Shown piece after piece: positions 1 to 7,834 of a stretch of DNA of 64,000 nucleotides. The stretch comes from CAYTGM01 sp964437365 (GTDB lineage: Bacteria > Sumerlaeota > Sumerlaeia > SLMS01). The stretch's first letter is position 1, and every line of letters begins with the position of its first letter. Below the pieces are notes generated by a model. That model had not been told where the DNA came from. It was given only the letters and a program-made list of their open reading frames with translations, and ran no database searches. Position numbers and translations under genes: made by a program. The stretch is taken from positions 1 to 64,000 of the forward strand of contig CAYTGM010000014.1 of the NCBI GenBank assembly GCA_964437365.1, given 5' to 3'.

Positions 1-96
1 AGAAGATGCATTGGCGGGATACTCAAGTTCTTGAATAAGGAGCTCTTTAACGCCCGAATCGATAGGAGTCGTGGCGGCATGGTCGAGATAAATCAA
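1..96 (-). CDS. Cysteine desulfurase (NifS/IscS family), N-terminal fragment
   Basis: Only the first 32 codons are inside the window; the gene runs off the left edge. The minus strand reads M-IYLDHAATTPID and continues to EYPANASS, which is the classic N-terminus of class V PLP-dependent cysteine desulfurases. These enzymes mobilise sulfur from cysteine for Fe-S clusters and tRNA thiolation. The start is taken as TTG at 94-96, because no ATG lies between it and the in-frame upstream stop and a GGAAGG ribosome site lies at 108-113. It diverges from the STAS gene. Which subtype (IscS, NifS or SufS-like) cannot be decided from this fragment. Confidence 0.72.
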   Translation of the reverse strand, partial: MIYLDHAATTPIDSGVKELLIQELEYPANASS

Positions 97-345
97 TCCT
101 GTAAAGTCCTTCCGCGATTTCGTTTTGTGACAAAGGTTAATTGGACCGATAAAACTTTATGATGTAAGCGGTGCCATGGGATTTCTTGTGTGGGCATTTT
201 CTTTGACGTGAACCTGTTTATTTCGTTTGCTGGTAGATGTCGTTTCGTGACGATCGTGGATCTCCTGATCTTACACGCTCTAAAGAAATTGAAAACGGAT
301 TCATGATCCCTTTGACATCGCCAAAACTAGAGGTCATCTTACTTA

Positions 346-939
346 ATGAGACTTTCAACCCCCCGGAATCTGCCATCGAAAATGGATGATACCACAAACG
401 AGCAACAAGGACCGAACAAATCGATTTTGTGTACTGTCCTCGACCAGGGTGAAATCGCCCTGATCAAGGTCTTAGGGAAAGGTAACTTCAGCAATTCCCT
501 CCCGCTCAAGAGGTTTGTGAGTCACGTTTTCTCGATGAACAGCCATCCTCGATTCATTCTGGATATGGTAGAATGCGAGATGATGGACTCTACCTTCATG
601 GGTGTGCTGGCAGGGACTTGCATTCAGCAGACAAGAAACGGTGGCGGCAAAGTGATTGTGGTAAATGCCAATGCGCATTGCCAGCGCCTTCTCAAGACAC
701 TTGGCCTCACGCATCTTCTGGAAATGCAGACAGGGACTCCGGAGGAACTTCAACGGGGCGAAGAGGAGCTAAAGCCCATTCTTGAGAGCAAGGCAGACAA
801 GGTTGATCAGATCTGTCTGACGCTCCGGGCTCACAAAGACCTTGCTGCGGTTGACCCTGAAAACAAGATTCGATTCCAGAACGTGATCGAGTATCTTGAA
901 AAGAGTCTTCAGGAAGAAAAGAAGGAAGGCGATTTCTGA
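346..939 (+). CDS. STAS-domain protein (anti-sigma factor antagonist-like)
   Basis: A 197-residue soluble protein. Residues about 30-135 look like a STAS domain: the stretch DMVECEMMDSTFMGVLAG matches the DxxxxxFMDSTGLGVL segment of SpoIIAA-type antagonists, including the Ser of MDST that is phosphorylated in that family, followed by a GGxVxVVNAN strand. Such proteins bind anti-sigma kinases in partner-switching stress or developmental control. The C-terminal 60 residues are charged and helical and lie outside the domain. The chosen ATG has AGGT about 12 bases upstream; a later Met at codon 13 has no ribosome site. No kinase or phosphatase partner is adjacent. Confidence 0.75.
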   Translation: MRLSTPRNLPSKMDDTTNEQQGPNKSILCTVLDQGEIALIKVLGKGNFSNSLPLKRFVSHVFSMNSHPRFILDMVECEMMDSTFMGVLAGTCIQQTRNGGGKVIVVNANAHCQRLLKTLGLTHLLEMQTGTPEELQRGEEELKPILESKADKVDQICLTLRAHKDLAAVDPENKIRFQNVIEYLEKSLQEEKKEGDF

Positions 940-981
940 TCATTGCCCCACTTTCATTTGAAAAGTGGACCTTCCCGTTTC

Positions 982-1776
982 ATGCAGCAAAAACTTCAGG
1001 CTTTTGTCCTTAAAACATACGAAACAGGCAACTCATCAGAGGTGGTACATTTACTGACACGCGAGTTAGGACGCCTCTCTGTCTATGCACGCGGGGTGCG
1101 GAAGAGTAAGAAGGGCGCCAGCTCGACTCTCCAGCCACTCTCGCGCATTGAAATATCTGTCTATCTTAGAGAAGGTTCAGACCTTGCCACTTTCAAAGAG
1201 GCGGACCTTCTTCAGTCCTACGAAAGTATTCTGCATGATTTCGAAAGGTTCTCTCTGGGTCTTCTAACCTCTGAGGTGTGTGCTGGTGCCGTGGAGCCCC
1301 TGCAGGCTCAGGAAGAGGTCTTCGATCTTCTCGAGGCCTATCTTGAAGACCTGAAGCCAGAGTCCTCTCACTCGGCTCTCTCGGCCACCTGTAAAGCTTT
1401 CTATATCCTGCTGGCCCTGACGGGATATGAACCAGAGATCCATGAGGAGCTTTTGAAGCCCTGGCCTGAAGGACGACCGAAGCCGCACTGTTTCTGGTTA
1501 AATACCGATCAGAGTCTGATTCATGCATCGGGACCTGCTGGATCAGAAATGCAGTGGCCGTGCTCTGTTCCCTTGCATAAGGCGGACTTTCCTATCCCGC
1601 CCCAGGCTGTTCGTTTCCTCTATAATTTAAGGGAGAGGAAAGCGAGCTCGGTTGATCTTGAAGAAGACCACGGGATGCAGCTTCTTGAAGGATTTATCAG
1701 GCTCTTTGAAAGGCATCACGAAGGATCTGTGAAGGCGGCTCAGTTCTGGCGCGAGGTGGTCGGGCTGGCAGAGTAG
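982..1776 (+). CDS. recO: DNA repair protein RecO
   Basis: 264 residues. RecO anneals single-stranded DNA and helps RecR load RecA in the RecFOR gap-repair pathway. The N-terminus (MQQKLQAFVLKTYETGNSSEVVHLL, TRELGRLSVYARGVRK) is the RecO OB-fold, and LLTSEVCAGAVEPLQ the start of the helical domain. The start was set at the ATG at 982 because it gives the usual RecO N-terminus; an upstream TTG at 943 would add 13 residues not typical of the family. The gene follows the STAS gene by about 40 bases. Length is normal for RecO. The C-terminal zinc-finger cysteines of some family members are not evident. Confidence 0.88.
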   Translation: MQQKLQAFVLKTYETGNSSEVVHLLTRELGRLSVYARGVRKSKKGASSTLQPLSRIEISVYLREGSDLATFKEADLLQSYESILHDFERFSLGLLTSEVCAGAVEPLQAQEEVFDLLEAYLEDLKPESSHSALSATCKAFYILLALTGYEPEIHEELLKPWPEGRPKPHCFWLNTDQSLIHASGPAGSEMQWPCSVPLHKADFPIPPQAVRFLYNLRERKASSVDLEEDHGMQLLEGFIRLFERHHEGSVKAAQFWREVVGLAE

Positions 1777-1890
1777 TTCCATTTTAAGCCCAAGACCGCT
1801 ATCATCAGGGGTTTGCGCAATTATTCCCTTGACGGGGCGGCTACCTTGAACCGAGATCAGGGCCCTCTGTGAACCAAGGAGAAATGTTTC

Positions 1891-2127
1891 ATGGCACTTG
1901 AATTTGCACTACCCGATAACGACGAAGGCGATGGAAAGTACATTATCGTCAATATTATCGCTCGCCGCGCTCGTGAAATCAACAAGCAGCGCAGCACCAG
2001 CATGTATGATGAAAACCTGCCTGATCCCCTCGATGTAGCGGCTCAGGAATACAAAGACAGCCTGCTGAAATGGGAGTTCCGCCACCATCTGGTTGGTACC
2101 GGAGACGACTTCCGCTCGATCAACTAA
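1891..2127 (+). CDS. rpoZ: DNA-directed RNA polymerase omega subunit
   Basis: 78 residues with the RpoZ/Rpb6 core YIIVNIIARRAREINKQR, which matches the conserved omega segment (xRxxLVxxxAxRARxL). Omega helps assemble RNA polymerase by holding the beta' subunit. AGGAG precedes the ATG by about 10 bases. The gene is closed by a strong intrinsic terminator 28 bases downstream. It sits between recO and exopolysaccharide genes. The usual neighbour gmk or spoT is not in this window. Confidence 0.88.
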   Translation: MALEFALPDNDEGDGKYIIVNIIARRAREINKQRSTSMYDENLPDPLDVAAQEYKDSLLKWEFRHHLVGTGDDFRSIN

Positions 2128-2154
2128 GAGTTTTTCCTGATATTCATCATTTTT

Positions 2155-2191
2155 ATGGGTACATGTGGCCAACATGTACCCATCTTTTTTT
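2155..2191 (+). terminator. Intrinsic terminator after rpoZ
   Basis: A perfect 12-bp stem (ATGGGTACATGT, 2155-2166, with its complement at 2172-2183) and the 5-base loop GGCCA, followed by a run of seven T at 2185-2191. It also decides the start of the next gene: an ATG at 2165 lies inside the hairpin, so translation of the glycosyltransferase more likely begins at 2246. Confidence 0.93.
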
Positions 2192-2245
2192 CTGCCCCCG
2201 ACATTTGAACTTTCCACTCTTCCTGCGGGAATTGAGAGTTTTGTT

Positions 2246-3376
2246 ATGATTAGCCTCGAATTGCCTCAACATTTGAGAGGAAAACGCGTCGCCCTTGTAC
2301 ATGATTGGCTGAACGGTATGCGTGGTGGCGAACGTGTGCTGGAAGAGATCTGTCAGATTTTCCCCGGTGCGGACCTCTTCACTCTTCTCTACGAAGAGGA
2401 TAAAGTTTCGGAGACGATAGCTGGAATGAACGTTGTTGAATCCAGTTTCGCGCAACTTCCGGGTGCTCGGACGCAGTACCGATCATATTTACCGCTTCTT
2501 CATGGGTACGTCTCCAAGTTTCCAACGGCAGATTATGATCTTGTCCTGTCCACGAGTCATTGCGTCGCAAAGGCAGCACTGAGACCTCGGGAAGGACTTC
2601 ATCTTTCCTATGTCTTTTCACCCATGCGTTACATCTGGGACCACTTTCAGGACTACCTTGGCGGCGGTTTCATTAAGGACAATGGGCTGAGAGTTCTGCG
2701 CAAGTCTCTGCAGAAGAAAGACCAGGAGTCGTGTCGTGAAGTTGATTATTTTGCCGCTGATTCGGCTCACATAGCAAAAAAGATCGAGAAGTTCTGGGGT
2801 AGAAAAGCAGACGTCATTTATCCTTCGGCCCAGACAGACTTCTTCACACCCTGCGAGAACAGTTCGCCAACACTCGATTACTTCCTGGTCGTATCGGCTT
2901 TTGTTCCCTACAAAAAGGTAGATCGGGCAATTCGCGCGGCTAATGAAGGCGAGTTACCCCTTGTCATTGCTGGGGGTGGTCCTGAAGAGGATTGGCTGAA
3001 GTCTCTGGCCGGACCGACCGTTCATTTTGCAGGGAAAGTCAGTGATGAAGAGCTTCGCGAGCTTTATAGAAACTGCAAAGCGCTACTTTATCCAGGCATT
3101 GAAGATTTCGGCATAACAGCTCTGGAAGCTATGGCGTGCGGTCGCCCTGTTCTTGGGCTTTACGGGGGCGGTGTGGCAGAAACTGTGATTGACGGTGAAA
3201 CCGGGGGCTTTTTTCATGAAGAAAGTACAGGTGCACTTAAAGAACTGATGGAAAGCTTCGATGAGAGAGAATTCGATTCTTCCGTTATTCGGAAACACGC
3301 AGAAAGGTTCTCGCAGGCTAGATTTCGAGATCAATTGATGAACTGGATCAGCCAAAGAACGAGGTTTCTCAGGTGA
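2246..3376 (+). CDS. Glycosyltransferase family 4 (GT-B fold)
   Basis: 376 residues. The start RVALVHDWLNGMRGGERVLEEI is the N-terminal Rossmann motif of WbaZ/mannosyltransferase-like GT4 enzymes. The C-terminal half has the donor-binding pattern: FLVVSAFVPYKKVDRAI, VIAGGGPEE, VHFAGKVSDEEL and the ExxxxE region GIEDFGITALEAMACGRPV. It probably transfers a sugar from a nucleotide-sugar donor to a lipid-linked glycan. The last 4 bases overlap the following glycosylphosphotransferase (GTGA overlap), so the two are translationally coupled and likely work on the same exopolysaccharide or O-antigen. The sugar specificity cannot be read from sequence. Confidence 0.85.
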   Translation: MISLELPQHLRGKRVALVHDWLNGMRGGERVLEEICQIFPGADLFTLLYEEDKVSETIAGMNVVESSFAQLPGARTQYRSYLPLLHGYVSKFPTADYDLVLSTSHCVAKAALRPREGLHLSYVFSPMRYIWDHFQDYLGGGFIKDNGLRVLRKSLQKKDQESCREVDYFAADSAHIAKKIEKFWGRKADVIYPSAQTDFFTPCENSSPTLDYFLVVSAFVPYKKVDRAIRAANEGELPLVIAGGGPEEDWLKSLAGPTVHFAGKVSDEELRELYRNCKALLYPGIEDFGITALEAMACGRPVLGLYGGGVAETVIDGETGGFFHEESTGALKELMESFDEREFDSSVIRKHAERFSQARFRDQLMNWISQRTRFLR

Positions 3377-4881
3377 GGGGTAAACTTCATGATCAATATG
3401 TGATCATGCAGTATCTCAGCGATGCTTTAGCGATCGCCGCGGGGCTGCTCATTTCCTTCTGGCTCAAGTTCCACAGTGGATTTGATTCGACAGCTATAGT
3501 TGCCACTGATTATCTGCAGCATTTCTGGTGGGCTCTCGGTTGCTGGATGTTATCGCTTTATCTGAACGGTTGTATAGAAGCACATCCACAAGTCATCACC
3601 TTTAACAGAGCACGTAAAGTTCTCTATGCCTCTGGTTTGGCTTTGCTCTTGATTGTTGTCAGAAACTATTTCCTCAAAGAGTACGATGTCTCGCGTATTC
3701 TTTATCCTCTCTCCTTTCTTCTTGTTTCTCTATTCATCATTATCAATCGCTTTGCTCTTCAGTGGCTTATCCGAAGGTTTCTCAGTCGACCGGACAATCT
3801 TACCCGAGTTATTATCGTGGGGTTAACTCCCGTGGGTCTGAAGTTGGCAGCCCGCTTTAAGTCTCACCCAGAGCTGGGGTTCAATCTTGTTGGTTTCATT
3901 TCATTGACTGACTACCGACCCGGGAAAACTGTTGGAGGTATTCCCGTACTCGGTGGTAAAGACGATCTTCGACGAGCTATACGGGATAACCAGGCGGGTG
4001 AAGTCTTTGTGGCTCAGGCTGATATTCCCAATGACCTGTTCTTTCAGATGTTTATCGACAGTGAAAAAGAATATGCGCGGATCAGCTTTATTCCTTCGCT
4101 GATCGAGATGATGCGCTCTCCTATTCATTATAATGAAGTCGCAGGTGTCCCGACCTATTCTATACGTGAAACTCCTCTTCAAGGTGTGAATAGTACGATC
4201 AAACGAGTCATCGATATTACCTGTTCGTTTTTCGGACTGCTATTCCTCATGCCGCTTTTTTGTCTTATAGCGGTCGCTGTTAAGAGAAGCTCGCCGGGCC
4301 CTGTCCTCTATAAGCAAAATCGATTAGGTCTCGACGGTAAGGGATTTAAGATCTACAAGTTTCGGACCATGAAAGTCAACGCTGAGGCGGCTGGTGAACC
4401 TGTATGGGGAAACCAGGAGGATTCGCGAGCCACAGACATCGGACTTTTTTTACGGAAGTGGAATCTTGACGAGCTTCCGCAGCTCTGGAATGTTCTCCGT
4501 GGCGACATGTCTCTTGTTGGTCCCCGCCCCGAGCGCCCCTGGTTCGCAGATCGATTTCGCGAGCTGTTCCCTCGCTATATGTCGAGACACGCTGTGAAGA
4601 CCGGCATGACCGGGTGGGCGCAGGTGCATGGATTAAGGGGAGATACATCTATACAACAGAGATTACGCTATGATTTGTACTACCTTGAAAACTGGTCGAT
4701 CTGGCTTGATTTAAAGATTCTCATCATGACCTTCACCATGAGCAGTCGTCAAAAGCGCAAGCTACGCTCGCTTCGGGATCAGTCCATGCGGAGCTTTTCG
4801 CTCGCTTCAGAAACCTTCTCCCGTCGTGACGAGAAGGAAATTTCCGAGGATTCACTCCACAAGGAACAAAGCGCAGGGTGA
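3373..4881 (+). CDS. Polyprenyl glycosylphosphotransferase (WcaJ/WbaP-type initiating sugar transferase)
   Basis: 502 residues, GTG start overlapping the previous gene. Four to five hydrophobic segments lie in residues 1-120, then a CoA-binding-like/Rossmann domain (VIIVGLTPVGLKLA), then a membrane helix after KRVIDI and the catalytic bacterial sugar transferase domain. That domain shows PGPVLYKQNRLGLDGKGFKI, YKFRTM, the LDELPQLWNVLRGDMSLVGPRP block and a KTGMTGWAQV motif. It attaches the first sugar-1-phosphate to undecaprenyl phosphate at the inner membrane, starting an extracellular polysaccharide. The remaining polysaccharide genes (flippase, polymerase, export) are not in the window. Confidence 0.92.
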   Translation: MRGKLHDQYVIMQYLSDALAIAAGLLISFWLKFHSGFDSTAIVATDYLQHFWWALGCWMLSLYLNGCIEAHPQVITFNRARKVLYASGLALLLIVVRNYFLKEYDVSRILYPLSFLLVSLFIIINRFALQWLIRRFLSRPDNLTRVIIVGLTPVGLKLAARFKSHPELGFNLVGFISLTDYRPGKTVGGIPVLGGKDDLRRAIRDNQAGEVFVAQADIPNDLFFQMFIDSEKEYARISFIPSLIEMMRSPIHYNEVAGVPTYSIRETPLQGVNSTIKRVIDITCSFFGLLFLMPLFCLIAVAVKRSSPGPVLYKQNRLGLDGKGFKIYKFRTMKVNAEAAGEPVWGNQEDSRATDIGLFLRKWNLDELPQLWNVLRGDMSLVGPRPERPWFADRFRELFPRYMSRHAVKTGMTGWAQVHGLRGDTSIQQRLRYDLYYLENWSIWLDLKILIMTFTMSSRQKRKLRSLRDQSMRSFSLASETFSRRDEKEISEDSLHKEQSAG

Positions 4882-4942
4882 GTGAAACTTCAACTGCCAG
4901 ACAGTCATACCTGTCGGTCAATTTCCTCCACAGAAGATATCA

Positions 4943-5557
4943 ATGAATAGCAAGACGACAATGTATACTGCTGTACTGATCTTCGATAACATGGAGTTGC
5001 TTGATTTTGCGGGTCCCTATGAAACTCTTTCCGTTGTGAATCGCTATCATTCTCCCGTAAATATCAGGACAATTGCTCCATTAAGCTCAAAGCCAATCGT
5101 GACCAGCGACGGGGTCAGGATCATCCCAGACTCGGTACTGGAAGAAGTGACGAAAGCTGATCTGATGATTATTCCGGGAGGTCAGGGCACGAAGCCTCTC
5201 GCTGATGACAAAGAGTTTTGCCGAAAGTTGCGGGACTTCATAGAAGGTTGTCAAAGTTGTCTATCCGTGTGTACGGGAAGTCGAATACTCGCTTCCTGTG
5301 GGGTTCTGGATGGCAGGAGATTTACTTCTCACTACACTGCCATCGATGAAATAGAAAGTCGAACTAGAGGTGGAAAGGGAGTGCGTCATACGCGGTATGT
5401 TGAATCAGAGAATATCATTACTGCAGCAGGCATTTCTGCTGGAATAGATGCTGCGCTCAAGTATGTAGAGCGACGATGGGGACATGAAATCGCCGTTTCA
5501 GTCTCCAGGCATATGGAATATCAAAGCGAATACTGGAAAGACAAAGGAGAAGAATGA
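4943..5557 (+). CDS. DJ-1/PfpI family protein (class I glutamine amidotransferase-like)
   Basis: 204 residues. It contains LIFDNMELLDFAGPYETLS, typical of the isonitrile hydratase/ThiJ branch, the strand LMIIPGGQGT and the nucleophile elbow SVCTGSRILASCGVLDGRRFTSH with Cys in the VCTG turn. AGISAGIDAAL and the helix RRWGHEIA follow, as in this branch. Possible roles are isonitrile hydration or aldehyde and small-metabolite detoxification. The GATase1-like domain fills the protein, without the AraC helix-turn-helix some relatives carry. The next gene follows immediately (TGAATG), suggesting an operon with the SDR. Confidence 0.82.
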   Translation: MNSKTTMYTAVLIFDNMELLDFAGPYETLSVVNRYHSPVNIRTIAPLSSKPIVTSDGVRIIPDSVLEEVTKADLMIIPGGQGTKPLADDKEFCRKLRDFIEGCQSCLSVCTGSRILASCGVLDGRRFTSHYTAIDEIESRTRGGKGVRHTRYVESENIITAAGISAGIDAALKYVERRWGHEIAVSVSRHMEYQSEYWKDKGEE

Positions 5558-6304
5558 ATGGCCTTAATGGAAACCTCTCTCGAAGGAAAAACTGCCTGGG
5601 TAACGGGCGCTTCACGTGGAGTAGGACGCGCCATCGCTATTGCTCTGGCAAAAGAAGGTGTGAAGGTAGCACTTGGAGCCCGAAGTCTGGATGAGATGCG
5701 CCAGATCGTTGAGGTCATCAAATCAGACAAAGGAGAAGCAGAGTGCTTCCAGCTTGATGTAGCCAACCGGGAGTCCGTGAAAGAATTTTCAGCCAGTGCT
5801 GTTAAGGCTTTCGGTGCACCCGATATACTGATCAATAATGCAGGCTATGGACTCTTCAAGGAGATAGACAGGCTTGATGAAGAAGAGTTTGATCAACAGG
5901 TCGACGTGACCCTTAAGGGGACATGGTATACTACAAAATCAGCGGTTCCTCATATGAAAAAGCAGGGATATGGCCGGATCATTAATATCAGTTCAATTGC
6001 AGGGAAAGTTTCTTTTGCGAGAGGATCTGCCTATTGCGCAGCAAAGGCTGGGCTCAATGCCATGTCTGAGGCGCTCATGCTTGAGTTGAGAGAATTTGGT
6101 ATATCGGTATCTGTTCTCGCGCCGGGAAGTATTCAGACGTCATTCCACCAGCAGGCCTTACCGCAGGCGAATTTCAAGGATAATAACTGGATGTTATTAC
6201 CTGAGAATGTGGCTGAAAGTTGTATACATATACTTAAACAGCCAGATGGCGTTCTTGTAAACTATTACGAGACAAGGCCTTTAACAACAGGCAAGAGCGC
6301 TTAG
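5558..6304 (+). CDS. Short-chain dehydrogenase/reductase
   Basis: 248 residues with all classical SDR marks: nucleotide-binding VTGASRGVGRAIA near the N-terminus, INNAGYG, a catalytic Ser in INISSIAG and YxxxK in YCAAKAGLNAMSEAL. The substrate is not predictable; the sequence is closest in style to 3-oxoacyl-ACP reductase/sepiapterin-like SDRs. AGGAG lies just before the ATG, which directly follows the stop codon of the DJ-1-like gene. Its stop codon overlaps the stop codon of the convergent membrane-protein gene (both within TTAG at 6301-6304). Confidence 0.87.
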   Translation: MALMETSLEGKTAWVTGASRGVGRAIAIALAKEGVKVALGARSLDEMRQIVEVIKSDKGEAECFQLDVANRESVKEFSASAVKAFGAPDILINNAGYGLFKEIDRLDEEEFDQQVDVTLKGTWYTTKSAVPHMKKQGYGRIINISSIAGKVSFARGSAYCAAKAGLNAMSEALMLELREFGISVSVLAPGSIQTSFHQQALPQANFKDNNWMLLPENVAESCIHILKQPDGVLVNYYETRPLTTGKSA

Positions 6305-7809
6305 ACCCCAACCGGTATAAAGGCAATGTTGTAGGCAAGATAATAGGTCTGGAGCATGTGAAGGCAAACCAGTGGAATGAAGTTCTTTGGTTTGAGCAGC
6401 TGAGGAAAGCACAAGACTGTTAGCAAAGCGAATATGGGGTATGCGATAAGAAGGCTCAAGCTGCCTGTTGCCGGATTCAAAGGGATGCATAGACATATGA
6501 AAGCGAGACACGCCAGAAGGACTTGAGCTCCTTTTGAGATGCTGAGTCCTTCATTCTGACGATCAAATGTCATGACCTGAAGCCAGCCAAATCCAAGCAG
6601 TAATGTAAAGGCGATTGCTCGCCAACCAAGATACCCCAGCAGTGTTGGGCGGTTCTCTTTGATTTCAGAGAATCCATTCCCAATCGCTTCTATCAGCTGA
6701 GGTATGTATTGATAGTCCAGTGTTATCCTCAGAATAAAGAGAAGAATCAGAGGCGTTGCTAATCCCGCTAAACAGTTTTTCAGGCCCGCTTTGTCTTTCT
6801 CAGGATTGTATAGTACATAGAGAAAAACAGGATAGAAAATCAGCAGCAAGGTGCCCAGATAATTCATCATCATTGATGAGAAAAGTAGAACACCCGAGAA
6901 TAAGCCAAAGGCCTTTTTCTGGGGATTTTTCAGAGCGTAGACCCCGGTTGCAAGCGCGAGGAAACCAAACGAAATAAAAGCTGTCTCCCTGACAAAAGTA
7001 TATATCAGAAGAGCTGGAGTAGTCATCAGCAGCAGGGTGAGCTTTCCATGGCTCCCTTTTAGAGTCGGCAGGCACTCTGCAAGAAGCCAGACTCCCATGA
7101 CAATCAGAAGGGGACTGAGAAACTTGAAGAGAGCAACGATGAAGAGGGCAAAGCGCTCGGTGTCGAACATCCTCATGGCATTGCCGTCCTCCTCAAAAAG
7201 CCATTCTCCGATCGGCAGGAGCCATTTAAAGATCATAGAACCCTGATCTCCATAGCTGAGGAAAACTCTGTAGAGAAATGTATAGCCAGGGGGAGAGTGC
7301 GGCTCGACTGGCTTCAGGTAACTGTATTTACCGTTTCCATCGCTTCCGAAAGCTTCCAGGGGGCTGTAAATAAAGCGTGCCTTTTCAAATGCAAGATCGA
7401 ATTGGGGGTTAAGTGAACGTTGTGAAACTCTAATCCCGAGACTCGTCTCACTAGGGGTCGGAGAGTGTAGATCCCCTCTCAGCGATGTGAAGAGAAGATG
7501 AAGGGAGAGAATAGAGAATACGAATGCCCAGATATACTTTTTCTTGATTTTCGCGGTTTCTATAATGTCGATCTTACAGGCAAGCCATGTAATGTAGGCT
7601 CCAAGAACAAGGAATAGAAAGAACCCCAGGCTGTATTTGCCGGGCAGATAGTCCCATTGCCAGTTGCCGGGAAGAAACCCCACACCACGAAGCTGCGGAA
7701 TTCTATCCAGGCAGACGAGTCCTACAAGCAGGAATGTAAAGACGTATAGCCATCCCCAGTTGCTAATTACTGATCCGATAAATGTACGGATTCCTTTTTC
7801 CTGATCCAC
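6301..7809 (-). CDS. Multi-pass inner-membrane protein of unknown function
   Basis: About 502 residues with roughly ten or more hydrophobic segments, for example WGWLYVFTFLLVGLVCL, LGFFLFLVLGAYITWLA and AFVFSILSLHLLFTSL. A long polar loop after the third segment contains the patches PPGYTFLYRVFLSYG and FLSPLLIVMGVWLLAECL. The layout resembles GT-C type lipid-linked sugar transferases or mannosyltransferase-like proteins, but no diagnostic motif is present, so this is only a suggestion. The start is set at GTG 7809 because GAGGAGGA lies 7 bases upstream; a GTG at 7848 would overlap the ATPase gene by 14 bases. It is likely co-transcribed with the upstream GspE-like gene. Confidence 0.7.
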   Translation of the reverse strand: MDQEKGIRTFIGSVISNWGWLYVFTFLLVGLVCLDRIPQLRGVGFLPGNWQWDYLPGKYSLGFFLFLVLGAYITWLACKIDIIETAKIKKKYIWAFVFSILSLHLLFTSLRGDLHSPTPSETSLGIRVSQRSLNPQFDLAFEKARFIYSPLEAFGSDGNGKYSYLKPVEPHSPPGYTFLYRVFLSYGDQGSMIFKWLLPIGEWLFEEDGNAMRMFDTERFALFIVALFKFLSPLLIVMGVWLLAECLPTLKGSHGKLTLLLMTTPALLIYTFVRETAFISFGFLALATGVYALKNPQKKAFGLFSGVLLFSSMMMNYLGTLLLIFYPVFLYVLYNPEKDKAGLKNCLAGLATPLILLFILRITLDYQYIPQLIEAIGNGFSEIKENRPTLLGYLGWRAIAFTLLLGFGWLQVMTFDRQNEGLSISKGAQVLLACLAFICLCIPLNPATGSLSLLIAYPIFALLTVLCFPQLLKPKNFIPLVCLHMLQTYYLAYNIAFIPVGV

Positions 7810-7816
7810 TCCAATG

Positions 7817-7824
7817 TCCTCCTC
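7817..7824 (-). promoter_or_regulatory. Shine-Dalgarno deciding the start of the 6301-7809 gene
   Basis: The minus strand reads GAGGAGGA seven bases before GTG at 7807-7809. This near-perfect ribosome site favours that GTG over the earlier in-frame GTG at 7848. Confidence 0.7.
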
Positions 7825-7834
7825 TGAACATGCA

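Noticed and set aside
2165..2245. Earlier ATG for the glycosyltransferase
   Set aside because: It lies within the rpoZ terminator stem and adds 27 residues not seen in the family.
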